Assembly: GCF_008831285.2 (NCBI RefSeq)
Contig: NC_045145.1
Location: forward strand, 14,134,802 to 14,198,801
Reading direction: 5' to 3'
Length of the DNA stretch: 64,000 bases
DNA from: Nymphaea colorata
Taxonomy: Eukaryota; Streptophyta; Magnoliopsida; Nymphaeales; Nymphaeaceae
Both the position numbers and the translations under genes were made by a program. The notes under the pieces were generated by a model. It was not told where the DNA came from. It worked only from the letters and a program-made list of their open reading frames with translations, and did no database searches. Positions 25,820 to 48,046 of this stretch are shown here, one piece after another (the first letter of the stretch is position 1; every line of letters begins with the position of its first letter).

Positions 25820-25870
<51 letters not shown>
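25820..25870. repeat. (TA)n microsatellite
   Basis: About 25 uninterrupted TA units, followed by a short GT run. Confidence 0.97.
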
Positions 25871-25878
<8 letters not shown>

Positions 25879-26082
25879 TTTTCTTTTTTCTTCATTATGT
25901 ATGCAAGTTGCCCTGAGAAGCGTTGTCATATTCACAATTAATTGGTATTTCTATTTTCGATGTTTGTTTAGCGATTCCAATAGTTTGGTATGTTTTTTTC
26001 TTTTTTAGTTTGAAGTTGTTTTTAAGTGTGATTAGTTTATTTTTTTAGAGGTGATTTAGAATTTTATCTAACAAATTTTTCT

Positions 26083-26372
26083 ATGTTTATCAAACACTTG
26101 AAATATTTTGTTGAAATGTTTTCTGGACTTACCAAACACAATCAGAATCGGTGGAAAAAAAATTTCATTCTACCATATTCCAGAAATGTTTTTCATGTTC
26201 TGGGTGCATCAAACACCACATTTTGTCATGTTTATCAAACACTTGAAATATTGCAGACATATTTTCTGGACTTACAATAGGCGACCTCAATCGGTGGAAA
26301 AAAGTGTCCTTCCACCTTATTCCAGAAATTTTTTCCATGATAAAAAATCCGTGGACTTCTTTTTGGGTGAGT
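26083..26372. repeat. 145-bp tandem duplication
   Basis: Two copies start at 26083 and 26228 with the same 21-base opening, ATGTTTATCAAACACTTGAA plus A. They share the order TTTTCTGGACTTAC, AATCGGTGGAAAAAA, then TATTCCAGAAAT. The second copy has small internal differences. The open frame through the pair is not a recognised protein. Confidence 0.85.
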
Positions 26373-29300
26373 CAAACGCATCCTTAGTGATTAATGTAGA
26401 CCATTTGTGGAGATGGCAGACTGGATAAAAATGTCGGTCAGCTAAACGCCATCAATGAAATGTGAAATATTGCTTAGAGGCATGCATCATAAGTAGCAGC
26501 ATGTTATTCAATTTACAAGGGCAAGTTTGTAGCGCTTAGGAGGAAAATGCACAAATTTGACAGGGTTTCCAGGTCTTCGACCTCAAACTGAATATTCATG
26601 AACAAACATGAGTTTCAATTATTCTTTTTAGTATGGATGCTTTGAGGAGTGTCGCATAGCTGCTTGAACTGATGAACCGACGAAAGTTCGATTTTGTAAG
26701 TGGTGTTTTTCTAAACTCAAATCAAACCATAGATGTGCGAATCACCACGGAAAAAATCAATGTGTTTTAAGCTTGAGAAGAAACCCCTTCCTGCGCAGTT
26801 GGTTTGAAGTTTGAACAAGTTTCATAGACAATAGGGAAAATGTTCTGATTGCTTTCATAGCTGGTCTGCCGAAAAAGAGAAGGCTGCACCGTCCATGCAT
26901 GAGCCTCTCAAAAATTGTTCCAAATCTCTGAATAACTTCTTTAGGTTTTAACTTACGCACATGCGGTACAGATTTTCTGGACTTTTTGTCGGACTTGAGG
27001 ACCAAACTGCAAATCCTGTACTTTTTAATCCACTCGAAACAAATGCTCCTGTAATTAAACTTTCTCCGAAAGAGTTGAAAGTCACCACAGCAGATGAAGA
27101 CGCTGTATTTAAGAGCTTTACACGGAGAGCCTTGTCATCTTATGAAGAAAAGAAAGAAAAACGAAACTGTACGTGATGGTGGTGGAGCCGTGGAGGTGAA
27201 AGAGACGGGCATCATCCCTCACCTCACCTTTCAGTTTGTCCTTTTCCTGTATATGAACAAAATTTTCATGTTGCAAGAGAAGGGAGAGAAAAGAAACGGA
27301 TCGAAGACAGGAAGGAAAAGAAACAAGAAGTGACATGGGGTGTTGAAGTCTGTGGGTGCTTGCCCACAGTTTCTCTTTTCAGTTGATGAGCAGAAATAAA
27401 CATGAGCTAGTTGCAGCAGCACTTGCATGAAACAAGCACCTCAGTTCGGCCTTCCATGTTGATTGGTGGACAGGGATTGAGCAGCTTCGTTCATGGATGA
27501 AAAATTCATTTGGGAAATGGCCCAAACTTAGAGGCTGTTCAGCTACAGTCCTAAAGAATGTTACTGTTGCCAGACGGAGTCCTATCTACCATCTTGATCT
27601 AGGCGCTACATCAAGGGGTCGTTGGGCAATGTTACTGTTTCCTGAAAATTTTAAGAATCTGCTCTAATTTTTAAGTGCAAAGTTAATATGACAGTGTTCT
27701 ATATATTTGTGTCAATTTTAGGGCACATATATGAATCCTGTTGTTGCTAAATGGGTACTAAATGCACTTGAATATGTTCATGTTTCCAAAGAATTCTTTT
27801 AAGAGTACCCGCATGTTATTTTCTTTTAAATTCAAGGGGCCCAGGCTGGGTCTCACCTTCACCTTCACCTTCACCTTGCCGAAAGGCCCAATAGGTATTC
27901 GACTCCCATAATCCATCCACTCTTTGATTGGAAGCTTACATGGGGCTCCATTCTTTAATTTTTTCCATACCACTTGCGCTCCCAAATTGATATTTTTTAT
28001 ATTAACAAAAACAATTTTTTTCATAGTATTTTGTTAATACATCAGCTGATATGAAGTTGAATCATTCCCCCACATTGCTGATATATTGACAGGGACATTT
28101 CATATTCCTTTTGCATCAATATTGATAGGGTTGGTGAACACAACAGCAAGTTGAATCGTTATCAACAAGTGGTGTCAAGTTGATAACTCTGAATCAAGCC
28201 TCAAACAGTGGAAACACTTGGTTGTTAGAACTCAACTTCAACCCAAAAATCATAATCAAGTCTTCTGCCCCAAATGTGTTTATTCATTTCCCGGTTCTAC
28301 AAAAGGAGGAGAAAGAAAAGAAAAAGGTAATTCAAGTAATAAAACGAAAGAAATTTAAACTTGAGCATGCATTTTTCTTGTTATCTTATTCAAAAGAGCG
28401 TGCTAATTTTGTGAAATTTTCTTAAAACGCATTCAATTTAATCAACATCAATTGCTCTTCCGAACGCCTTGGTTTCATTTTTTCAAAGTCGACTATGGAT
28501 TTGCCCATGTTAATATGAGATACTCGTACCCAAGATTTCAAGCCAAAAGCACTGGGATCCAAAATTGATGTACGCCAAGAAATTTTTTTAGATTCTTCCT
28601 TTTATGGTTCTTGTTTACCAAAAACAGCCTCGGCTAGAGGTTAGGCCTCCCACCTTCATTAAGAAAATATTATCTTCTTATGGTTCTGGTTTCATTTGTT
28701 ATCTTAATTATATGCAGGCTACTATCCATCAGACTGTCTTCCATGTTAGGGGCAACAAGGTTAGGTGCATGTTCGTCTTTTAGCTTTTAAATTAATTGCT
28801 TCAGAGATCAAACGGTGACAGCAACTTAAGAAGTTATACATTGAAAACTTCAGGGTTGCGCCCTTTTGCGATTACACCATCATTCCCCCAAGCCTTGCCC
28901 TTTGCATTTATTTATAAACCTATTATGTGGAGTTGGCATATCACCGACACTCAAGTTTTTTAGTTCATATATATGCCTTATTGTCAGCAACTGCGACTTA
29001 CGACATGTATGCCGATGTTGTAAATTTCGGTATCTGCTTCGTGTAAGAAATGGAAAAGACCAATGTGTATTGCCGATACGCATCAAACCTTTTTTTTTTA
29101 AATAATAATAATAATAATAATAACCGGCCTGTATCGGCCAATTTCTGGCTCCTTATTGAATCAGGCGAACGATATATTCAAAGCCATTGATTTCCTACAA
29201 CTTCGAGCCTTAAACTTTGTGTTGTCTAATAGTTCCTTTTTAAGATGAAAATACTAAAACTCGAAGTTTAACATTTTACAGTCTTTTCGGTTGACAATCA

Positions 29301-30229
29301 ATCTGCGTACTCCAATTTGCTTCTCCTGGTTTCTTCATTGAGAACAAATATAAAATCAGAGTGTCAAAATGGAAAACGTTTAACAAAGTCTAAATGAAAT
29401 TGCACAGGTCATCGAAAGTGAAGGTGATTAGGTGCATAGGGCGACAGATTAGATAAGTCTTAATTGCTGTTACACCAAGATTACAGAGACGGGGCGGTAG
29501 CTTTCAGTCCCCACAATTCCTCAATCACAACAGGACAGGATGAGCACCAGGTCAATTCGTTCGTTTTTTCTTTCCTTGAAATGATCAACGGGAGGGAGGG
29601 GGATCACGAATCTGCCATTTTCGTAAAATTGAAGTAAGCCCGAATGTACAAGATATGCTTCCGTTACGTAGGACTCCGTTTCCCAAGAAGGCCAGGTCTC
29701 TGCAAGGCAGACGCACTGATCACTGATCAGCGTGCAGACAAAGATTGGCATTTACGCAGAAAGAACGGCGTCAATTTATGATGCTCAATTTAGGGAGAGA
29801 GCGAGAGAATTGGATTTCAAGTGGGAGAAAAGTAGGTGAAATTTGTCAGTGAGATGAGCGAGGCAGAAAACTGCACAAAATAATGCCTTACATGATCGAG
29901 AGGGAGAGAGGGAGAAAGCCGATCTCCTGCCAGAGAAGAACTCTGTGACATTTTTCAGGAAAGTGAAAACAGGAGATGCGTAGAAAGAATAAGATTGTGA
30001 TGAGAGAGAGAGAGAGAGGGGTAAGGCTATGTGTGTAAGAAGGCGCTTTCTTGGAGTGTCATGCACGCCAGATGTTGATTCCCGTTCCTTGCGGCACGTC
30101 CTCACCCACCCCTCCGTTTCCCCTTAAACGGCACGGGAAGCTCTTTGTGAGTTCGGTTGGGATCCGACTTTGAGTACCCTCCATCCCCACCTCCACCCTT
30201 TCCCTCTGAACAGGTTGGGGTTGCAAGAG
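26373..30229. other. Intergenic spacer with the promoter side of the 30230 gene
   Basis: No gene is supported. (AAT)n lies at about 29101-29122. A short hexameric repeat (CACCTT, about four copies) lies at about 27855-27876. (GA)n at 30002-30018 lies about 215 bases before the next start codon. Frames at 26961-27333 and 28180-28425 have no recognisable domain. Confidence 0.45.
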
Positions 30230-31706
30230 ATGAACCAACCGAACAGCTTCTCTGGCAACAAATGGTGGCTGCAGGCTGATTCAGGACATCGCGAGAGGAT
30301 GACTTCAGTGGTGCCCAATACAAACTTCTCGCCCAGCTCTTCTCCTGTGGTTCAGAAGGGCCTGCCGAGGAAGCCTGATCCTTTGGGTCTCGAAGGGAGA
30401 GAGGGGTGTGAAATTGTTTCCGAGAACAAAGGGGAAGTGCCACTTGATGAGAGGTATGGAAGGTCTCGGTGGTACTTGGCAGAGGAAAAGGAATTGGCCC
30501 TCATGATTGCAGATAGGCAGTCAGAGCCTCTTCAGAATTGTGACCTTCCGACTCCATATCAGAGGAGAAGTCTGAAGAATTCCCTGGAGGGAGAGAGGAA
30601 CAAGCCTGTTGCACCAACAAAATCTGTTTCGTCTGATTATGACTATTCTCTGTTACAGAGGTCGGTTGTGTTTTCATTCCCCTCTGTTTTTACCTATTTA
30701 TTTTCATTCAAATTATGGGGTCTATCATCTGTCTTCCCAAGGAAGTTGTGGGGTTATAGTGTTTCGTGTTTATTTTAATTCGTTGAGATTACTGTGTGTT
30801 TTGCATGATTTCGTGTTAGTTTTTCACCCTTTTCTCTCTCCTTTGGTTTGATTCAAATGATACTGTTTATTCTTCTGCTTCTGAAGGAACCTAGGCTTCT
30901 TGTTAACAACCAGCTACCTGGGGAAAGTATTATAAATAAATTATGATTTGCATTTATTGTATATGCCTGTGAAATTTGGCACATTAAAATGAAAGCCAAT
31001 ATAGTTTCTGGGTTTACATGTTTGCGGGAGAATCCAAATGAATCGGTATTCATTTTGTGTGGATGGTTTAATCATGTGCTTCTTCTGTTGCATAAATGTC
31101 TCTATTCTCCACTGAATCGTACGCGATTTTCTATTATGTGAATTCTCCGCCGCTTTGTCGTGGTCATTTTCTCCTTAATCTCAAAATATCTGATGTTCTC
31201 TTATTACCAGCATTGGAGGCAGAATTACCGAAACTTCAGAATGTACGACTGAGCATCCTGACAAGAAACTTGATTTGCTGAAAGCACTTCAACTCTCACA
31301 GACGCGCGCAAGGGTAGCAGAGAGAAAAGCTAGTATTATGAGCATGGAAAACGAAAATCTACTGAACTTGTATTTCAAAGGTTCTGCTCGGATCTTTGCT
31401 TACCGGCAATGGGTGAAGCTACTTGAACTGGAGATCTTGCAGCTACAATCGCAGGGTGCGGTTTCTCAGTCCAATGGTAGTTCCGATTGCTCTGAAATGT
31501 CCTCTGATATAAACGGCAAAAAGAATCAAGTCGACAATTATTCTAACAGGGCATGGTATTGGGCTGTTACTCTCTGCTTGAGTTTGGCAAGTGTAGGCGT
31601 TGTACTAACATGGAGAAGAGGATGGCGATTGAGTGGCCTCCGTGGTGATGAACTGCCAAGACTTGGCGTTCGGCTATATCCTTCTGCCGGGTTTGTTAGA
31701 GTTTGA
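30230..31706 (+). CDS. Tail-anchored coiled-coil protein of unknown function (plant-specific family)
   Basis: Two exons (30230-30660 and 31211-31706) join across a 550-base GT-AG intron in phase 2 and encode 308 residues. The start is the first ATG in the frame (MNQPNSFSGNKWWLQ). Residues 1-143 are polar and low in complexity but include SRWYLAEEKELALMIADRQ and RRSLKNSLE, short islands that look conserved. Exon 2 opens with a helical region: KKLDLLKALQLSQTRARVAE, then ENLLNLYFKGSARIFAYRQW and KLLELEILQLQ (about 162-220), probably a coiled coil. A single hydrophobic span follows near the C-terminus (about 258-278, AWYWAVTLCLSLASVGVVLTW without flanks), then a basic WRRGWR and a 25-residue tail. 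I recognise the KKLDLLKAL-LSQTRAR arrangement as a conserved uncharacterised plant family. The membrane is not known; an endomembrane or organelle outer membrane is inferred from the single C-terminal span. Confidence 0.85.
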
Positions 31707-32804
31707 AGCTGTTGACACATAGTCTACTGTTTGGTTGGTTACCTGTGTGGTATCTGAAATGTGTAAGCTTCCTTGATGCGCTTTCTTCAATGATGCAAGT
31801 TTTCTTCTTTTATTTAATATCGTCGTCCCTTCTACTGTCAAAATCTCATGAATGTTTTTCTTCAACTAAACAAAACATTAGATGCATCATCTGTTTGCTT
31901 TTTATCTTCTATCATCCACAGAACCAGGTCTTTTCGCTCTGTCTGCAGCCCAAATACAGGAAACTGGGTTTTCATTCACAGGCATCCATTTCTCCAGTGT
32001 GCAATTCCAAGCAAGTGGTGCCGTCTTATTCCTGATCCTGCTTCAAATATTATCCGAAAACTTCTAATTGGGATCTTACAAAATTATTGTTATTTTCTGC
32101 GCTGCAAGTTGATTATAGAAGCACACTGATTTTTCCTTTCTCATTGTTGTTCGTCTCTGGTTACAGCCATAAATTTGATGCTAATTCTTGAGGTTATTCA
32201 CTTTTGGGCTTGCCTGTGCCTGTTGAGTCATGGTTTATGCTCATTCGGAGCTTCCCGTATTGCAGTCGAATGCAAGATTGAATTAATCGGGAAACATGAA
32301 TAACATTTTAAACGGCATGCTTTATGCAAGCATGGACATAGTTCTCTTGTCAAGATTGTCTTTTTAGGAAATCTTTGCAAGTTGCAGCAGCCGGAGGTAC
32401 AGCAAAATTATGGGAAGATGATTTCACACCTCTTGAGTTCTTCATTTTATGTGCCTTGAAGCTTCCAGGAAGCAATTTTAGTTACTTGGGGCTCAATACC
32501 CAATAGCAAGGTCCCTTCCTAAGGCTGAAAATTAGGCATCCGGTAGTTGAGCTTCATAACAAACTGCCTCAAATCTACAGATGAAGTGGAGCTTAATGGA
32601 ATGGATTGACTAGCGCAGTTTTTATTTTTGATGTAGATGTGAAAATGGAAGAACTTCTGCCGGAATCAGTCAATGAAAGTCCTCCTTTTGAAGCCTGAAG
32701 GTATTTGAATGTGTGAAACATCGATTTTTTGCCCGAGTCAATATAGAAAAAAAATAGATATGAACAAGGACCTCTCCATCCCAGACCAATGAAGCTCAAA
32801 AGCA

Positions 32805-32848
<44 letters not shown>

Positions 32849-33227
32849 GTCCAGTAAACAGCTTTTCGATTTTAAACATTAGGTTTGAAATTTTATTAAT
32901 GTACCTAATACCTGCTCTGCTTGACCCCTTAACTCGGCACGCATGAATATTATTGAAGCCTTACTGTATCCGCATTTTTTGGTCTGAATTATCTAAATGA
33001 TGGGCTTGTTACTTGCTTTCCTCTTTGCTAAGCCAGCTTGAAACAGCCATCGGGAATTAGTCCAAAAAGAAATGCATTATGCGGCCGTCAATTATTGCTA
33101 CATGTACTGGCACCTGTACTGGGATGTAAACAGTTCGGATGTCTAAGCACATTACGAACTGGGTTAGGCCAAACTCGGAACATGCAAAGAAGCCGTGCTC
33201 TTAAAACCTTGACCATCTACATCGGTT
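31707..33227. other. Intergenic region, 3' side of the 30230 gene
   Basis: No further gene is supported. A (CT)n tract of about 20 units, with one interruption, lies at 32805-32846. Confidence 0.5.
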
Positions 33228-33722
33228 GTAATAACCCCGCTCACTCTCACACCAGGCAGCCCACTGTTACATCAGGCTCAAGTCTCTGATTCAGCGGATC
33301 TCAAGCTATCTCTTAGCAGTTTTGATTTTAGCTTTGAAAAATGAGGGATTAGAACAATCAAACACTTAACAATCTCATTTGTAAGTCCTTGAATATCTCT
33401 TATAATATTCAATATATAACTGGACTTTCAATGAGATGTATGTTAAAATCCGTCGTCCTTAAGGCATACATGTTTATGTAGGACTTTAAGTCTGAGTATT
33501 GAACCCCCTTTTATACTGAATGTAACAACCAGTCCATTTGCACACTTGACTTGAATCCCTGATATGGCAAATCTCAACTCACCCTTTAGCAACTTTGATT
33601 CTAGTCCCCAAAAAAACTAAGAACTAGAACAACCATCACGTAACAACCCTCCTTAGAAGTCCTTAATGATTTCTGACTATTTAATATGGAACTAAACTTT
33701 CAATGGGGCATTCCATCCGTGG
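33228..33722. repeat. Diverged direct repeat pair, about 200-225 bp each
   Basis: Copies at 33228-33453 and 33522-33722 share, in order: GTAA(T/C)AACC; AA(G/T)(T/C)-CTGAT; TAGCA(G/A)-TTTGATT; AGAACAA-CA; AAGTCCTT; and CTTTCAATG(A/G)G. They are in the same orientation and about 70 bases apart. They could be two solo copies of a short non-autonomous element or an old tandem duplication. Confidence 0.6.
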
Positions 33723-34186
33723 CCTCCCTCTACCTGAAACGTAGTCAGGACAACCTGCCTTGCAACTCAAAACATATATGAAGTCAGTTTAAAACTCTGC
33801 TTACGATTGAATAGGGCAGCCAACTTGGTTAGAATTTGAAAAGAGTTATAGTGGGGGATTGCCTTTTGATTTTCCCAGTCTTAAGGACTTTCTTCAACAT
33901 TGTACGGTTTCTTAACTTTGAAATAAAATGAAACAAGTAAAGCGGAGAAGAGCTTCGACTTTGCACATTCGAAATGATGGAAAGAGCAGCTTATCCATGA
34001 CTCGCCATTTAACTTCTTTGTGCTGTAGAGACGCACCTAAAGATCAGTAAGTCCAGTAGGTATCGCATCTTACTAGAACATGTAGAATAGTGGACCCTCT
34101 TTATTTGCCTTCAAATGTAGCCTCATGAGAACAAGAAATCAACAAATGAACTTATCGATAAGAGTACATGTTATATCTGAGGCAAA

Positions 34187-37100
34187 TCAGGCAAGGACAT
34201 TGTCGACACCCAGTGCTTGGGAGGAGCCATTTAGACGGTCGCTGAATTCAGAACCATATATATGCCCCATCTTCAAGCGCTTTGTCTCCAGATATCTCCG
34301 GTTTTCTTTTGTGATCAGGGACAACAATGGTACACGGCCTACAATGGTCAAACCATAGCCCTTCAGCCCAATGTATTTAGCAGGGTTGTTGGTCATTAGC
34401 CTGATAGTTCTGACACCCAGGTCTTGCAGTATCTGCAAATCAAACACATAAGATGCTCGTTATGGAGGAAGTTGAACGTAGTGAAGCATTTTAAGTTTTT
34501 AACTGTTGCCTTACAACAGTGAAACGTTGACTGCAGACCCCTAAGAAGTGAAAAGTAGAGGTGTAACAGAATCATGAAGAAATGAATCTAAGCTGCAGCA
34601 AAAAGTCAAGGCAAAACAGAAGGCTGTGTTCGTTGGGAGAAAGCACAAGCACATTTATCAGCTAAAAGCTGGACGGTTCAGTTGTGGTATGTGATATTAA
34701 GAGGATTAAGACTATGGCCCCTAAATTTTTCTATATCATTTTCAGCTGTAAATCTGACTTACAAATGCCAATTTAGGACATACGAATTTAATGGTATCAG
34801 TTACCAAATGTCTTTTACTTTTTCGGCAGAACTCTAGGCACCTGGATGCTGCATATGGCTTTATTCAAGCACCGTGAATTACAGAAACACAGCAACACAA
34901 TAATATACAAAGGGAAATTTGAGAAATCTTCTGATACCTGAGCGCCAATGCCATATTCACGTGAATCAACTGGCAATCCTAGTTCCTCATTGGCTTCCAC
35001 CGTATCACGTCCAGCATCCTGGAGGTTATAGGCACGCAGCTTGTGACCAAGGCCAATGCCCCTCCCCTCCTGTCCGCGTAAATAAATCAATACACCCCTA
35101 CCTTCTGCCTCGAACTGTTGCATGGCAAGTGCTAGTTGGTTCCCACAATCACATCTTTCAGATCCAAATATGTCCCCAGTAAGGCACTCAGAATGAACTC
35201 GGACTAGAATGTCCTGTCCATCTCCAATATCCCCCTGTTCAATAGAACAATACTAAGATATGGCCCATGGAGAAAACAGAACGTCATCTAAAAAATAAAC
35301 AAATATTGATCATTCCACGACTGGTAATATGAGGTTCAAGTATGATGCAGTGGCTGGAGCTGGCTTTATCCCAATGCCCAAAACTTCTAGACTCCATTTC
35401 TCAAAACTTGAATGGTGGTATAGGCAGCTGTGTCTCCTGAAGTTTCATAGCTAAATATTTTACTGTGGCATCTCTTGCACCAAATTGTACTTATCTGATT
35501 GGCTCCATACCGTACCTTAACAAATGCAATATGCTCAATTCCATCCAGCAGGGAACGATAGCAGCACGCCTGGAAAGGACCCCATTTTGTAGGTAGACGA
35601 GCAACAGATATTTGCTCCACTAGCTTCTCTCTCTTCCGTCTATACCTGTTAAAAGGCAATATGATATTCTCTGTATTAGAACAAATTCAATGCACCTCCA
35701 TTTTGTTCCACTTGTGATCTCAATAGTACATTTAATCAGATATCCCATTTCAACAATAGACTACAAGTTGAAGTAACTACAGAAGCAACATGTCCACCTG
35801 ATATCAAACTCCAGAATAGTCAAAGTCTTGGAGATGTGGAAGAAAAAGAAGACACTTGGTCACAAAGGGGGCAGAGGAGAATTTCGTACTGATACATTTC
35901 AGGCTTTCAGTGGGTTGACTTATTCAATTTCAGGATTTTTCTAAAACATAATTCAAACCGTCGGCCTCATGAAACAGTGACCGAACATGTTCAAGTCAGC
36001 TGACGTTTTAAGTTAACCACCCCATTGTTTGATACATGAAGCAAGTGAGCTAACCTGCCTCAACAATCAGGGCCAAAATGAGGTGCAAGACTCACAGCCA
36101 AGTTCACAAGCTCACTGTCATCCTTTCTTTTCCCTGAGAGTAGAAAATGGCATTTGATTTGTTTTAGGAGACATGATGACGGTTGGTTTTCCTTAAACCT
36201 TGTGTGAACCCAATTCGAGCAGCATAAATATCTTTCCCTTCCCAGGGGAAAGCAAATTTACCACTTCAAGGAACTCCAAAGTTTCAAGAGCTTAGAAAAC
36301 CCAGCACAGAATAGTGATCTTTTCAATGTGACATTTTGGACACACCGCTTCCTAATTTTACTAGGATAAATTATCTGTAATACCTGACCAAGTCTGCAAT
36401 TGATATTACTTTCAAGTTCTCCTGTCTTGCAAACTCACGAAGCTTAGGCAATCGGGCCATGGAACCATCATCATCCACAATCTCACATAGCACTCCTGCA
36501 GGGTCCAACCCAGCCAGCACAGCAAGATCCACTGATGCCTCTGTGTGCCCAGCTCTTTTAAGCACGCCACCTTCCCTGTACTTTAGAGGAAAGATATGGC
36601 CTGGACGATTGAAATCCTCAGGCCTTGAATCAGGAGATGCGAGAGCCAAGATGGTATTTGCCCGATCTGTGGCAGACACTCCAGTGGTTGTACCTACTTT
36701 TGCATCCTACACAGAAATGCATGAATGAGTACCATATGAGGTAGTTAATGTGCCACAAATAAGAGAAAATCCAAAACTTCTATGCTTTGAATGAGATTAG
36801 ATGAAAGTGTTACATATCATAGAAAACAAATAACAGGAAATGAGAGAGGACACAACAAGCCCTTATTTTCTAATTGTTCAACTGCTTAAAGGTACATCTC
36901 GCCTGTAGCCGGTCAAGTTGAAAAGATCAGATGAATCCATAAACAATTGATTGCAAGCAGAGTATTAGACAAGTGTATCTTGGGCCAGTGAAAGTAACCT
37001 TCAACTCTATGATCGATAAATGGCAAGCCATTTGTCTTTGATACAATAATAATCTTAAACAATTAGAAAACCAGATGCATTTGCTCATCTGCCATGAAGT

Positions 37101-38189
37101 GTGACGCATAAAATCAAATTGTATATCATAAGTCAACACTGTATGGATTAAGCACGCACCACTGATACAGTGAACGCAGTAGAAAGTTTTTCTTCATTTT
37201 CCTCACGGGAAACCATCAAAGGAAGATCTAACTTTTCCAAGCGATCCCCCTTCATGGCCACACATACAATGCCAGTGCCATGCTTTACAATGAACGCCAT
37301 TGCTTCTGGTGTCACCATGGAGGCGGACATTATGAGATCTCCCTCGTTTTCACGGGCTTCGTCATCTACCACTATTACAAACTGCATTTTCAGATATCCA
37401 ACACATACAGTGAGAACCTCGGGAAGCACACATATGAAGTGCAGGACAAAAACATGTAACATGTCCAAAACTGACCTTGCCTTGGCGAATATCCTCAATA
37501 GCTTCTGGTACGGAACTGAAGCCTTCCGAAGGGCAATCCAGATCTCCATCATAGCTGTTGCTATGCTGTAAAAAGAAGTCATCCCCATCTAGAATAGATT
37601 TATCTTCATACCTTCCAATTGCAGAAGCGTTAGCCTGAACTTCATTCATGCTTTCCGAAGGAAAACTGTCTTGAAAGAAAGATTCACTGCCTCCAGTTTT
37701 CTGTGCAACAAGAGTCCCATTATCACCTTTTGCACAGAAACAGATTGTCTTCTCTTTCCTGTACCTTATCCACAAAGAGTTCCGCGTTCTTAGAGTTCCT
37801 GCCAGTGGAAGAACTCTGGCCTCGGGTATCAACTTCCGACCCCTGAAAAAGAAGATACGCGCAACCAAAATACATGAAACAAGCGGATCAGTCAGAAGCT
37901 ATTTCAGCTGGATTACATGTAATTGACATCAGGTTAAAGAAACTTCGTTGAACAACATAAAAATAAAGAATGCGCTTCAGATTGAAAAGCTTTCCACATG
38001 GAACTCGAGTTAGTTCTTCTCCAAAAACTTAATTGCTCCACATGGCATCAAAAGAGAAAGAACAAAAGGTAACTTAAACAAGGCAGAAAAGTTTTACATC
38101 AGTCGATGAAGCTCCATCGTGGTCCTAACCATCGCCGAAGAACTAATTTCCTGGGCCCCCGCCATTTGTAACGAACAAAATCGAGACAT
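34187..38189 (-). CDS. Bifunctional riboflavin biosynthesis protein RIBA (DHBP synthase / GTP cyclohydrolase II), plastid
   Basis: Seven coding exons (38189-38098, 37842-37476, 37381-37160, 36706-36384, 35645-35516, 35234-34938, 34432-34187) join in phase to 558 residues. The protein catalyses the two entry steps of riboflavin synthesis: ribulose 5-phosphate to 3,4-dihydroxy-2-butanone 4-phosphate, and GTP to the diaminopyrimidine. Residues 1 to about 135 form a variable plastid-targeting region; exon 1 was chosen because its phase-2 end joins exon 2 exactly. The DHBPS domain (about 140-335) has [33 protein letters not shown] and [16 protein letters not shown]. The GCH II domain (about 338-545) has [12 protein letters not shown] with zinc ligands Cys395, Cys406 and Cys408 (CDCGNQ), the catalytic [16 protein letters not shown] region, and NPAKY. 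Both catalytic halves look intact, unlike plant RIBA2 and RIBA3 paralogues, each of which has lost one activity. Where the family usually reads DRATTI this copy has DRANTI. Confidence 0.95.
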
Positions 38190-47701
<9,512 letters not shown>

Positions 47702-48046
47702 CTAGCTTCCTTTAGCCCATGTCGTACAACCCGGATGTGGCACACATCCATCGGTACCACGTAACAAAGCACCCCCTTGCTTCCAACTACCGAGCTTAAT
47801 CGGCACTCGGCACTGCCTTCTCACCCACAGCTCGTGTCCCTTCCGATCTTGTATGGGGGGTTCACACTTCATTCCCAACTTCTCTACGTGCTCCGTCGAC
47901 GCCACATTCTCGGATCCATCCATGATCATCTTGGCTCGCTTGTTGACTCCTCTGATCCCAATCCGAAACACAGCCTTTCTTCTTTCAACGAGCAAAGCCC
48001 CTGGGGAGCAAAGCTTCAAAGAAAGGAGCAAAGCCTTTTTCTGCAA
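47702..48046 (-). mobile_element. Truncated, frameshifted Ty3/gypsy retrotransposon protease fragment
   Basis: The minus-strand frame reads IMDGSENVASTEHVEKLGMK from about 47926. This matches the family's protease opening, where the usual text is a DGGSC-NVAS-(V)EKL arrangement. It continues to WVRRQCRVPIKLGSW, matching the region before the conserved VVPMD-CH block. That block (CYVVPMDVCH) is present, but in another frame after a five-G run at about 47772-47776, so the coding sequence is frameshifted there. No reverse transcriptase, RNase H or integrase motif follows, and no LTR pair was found. It is a dead fragment. Confidence 0.6.
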
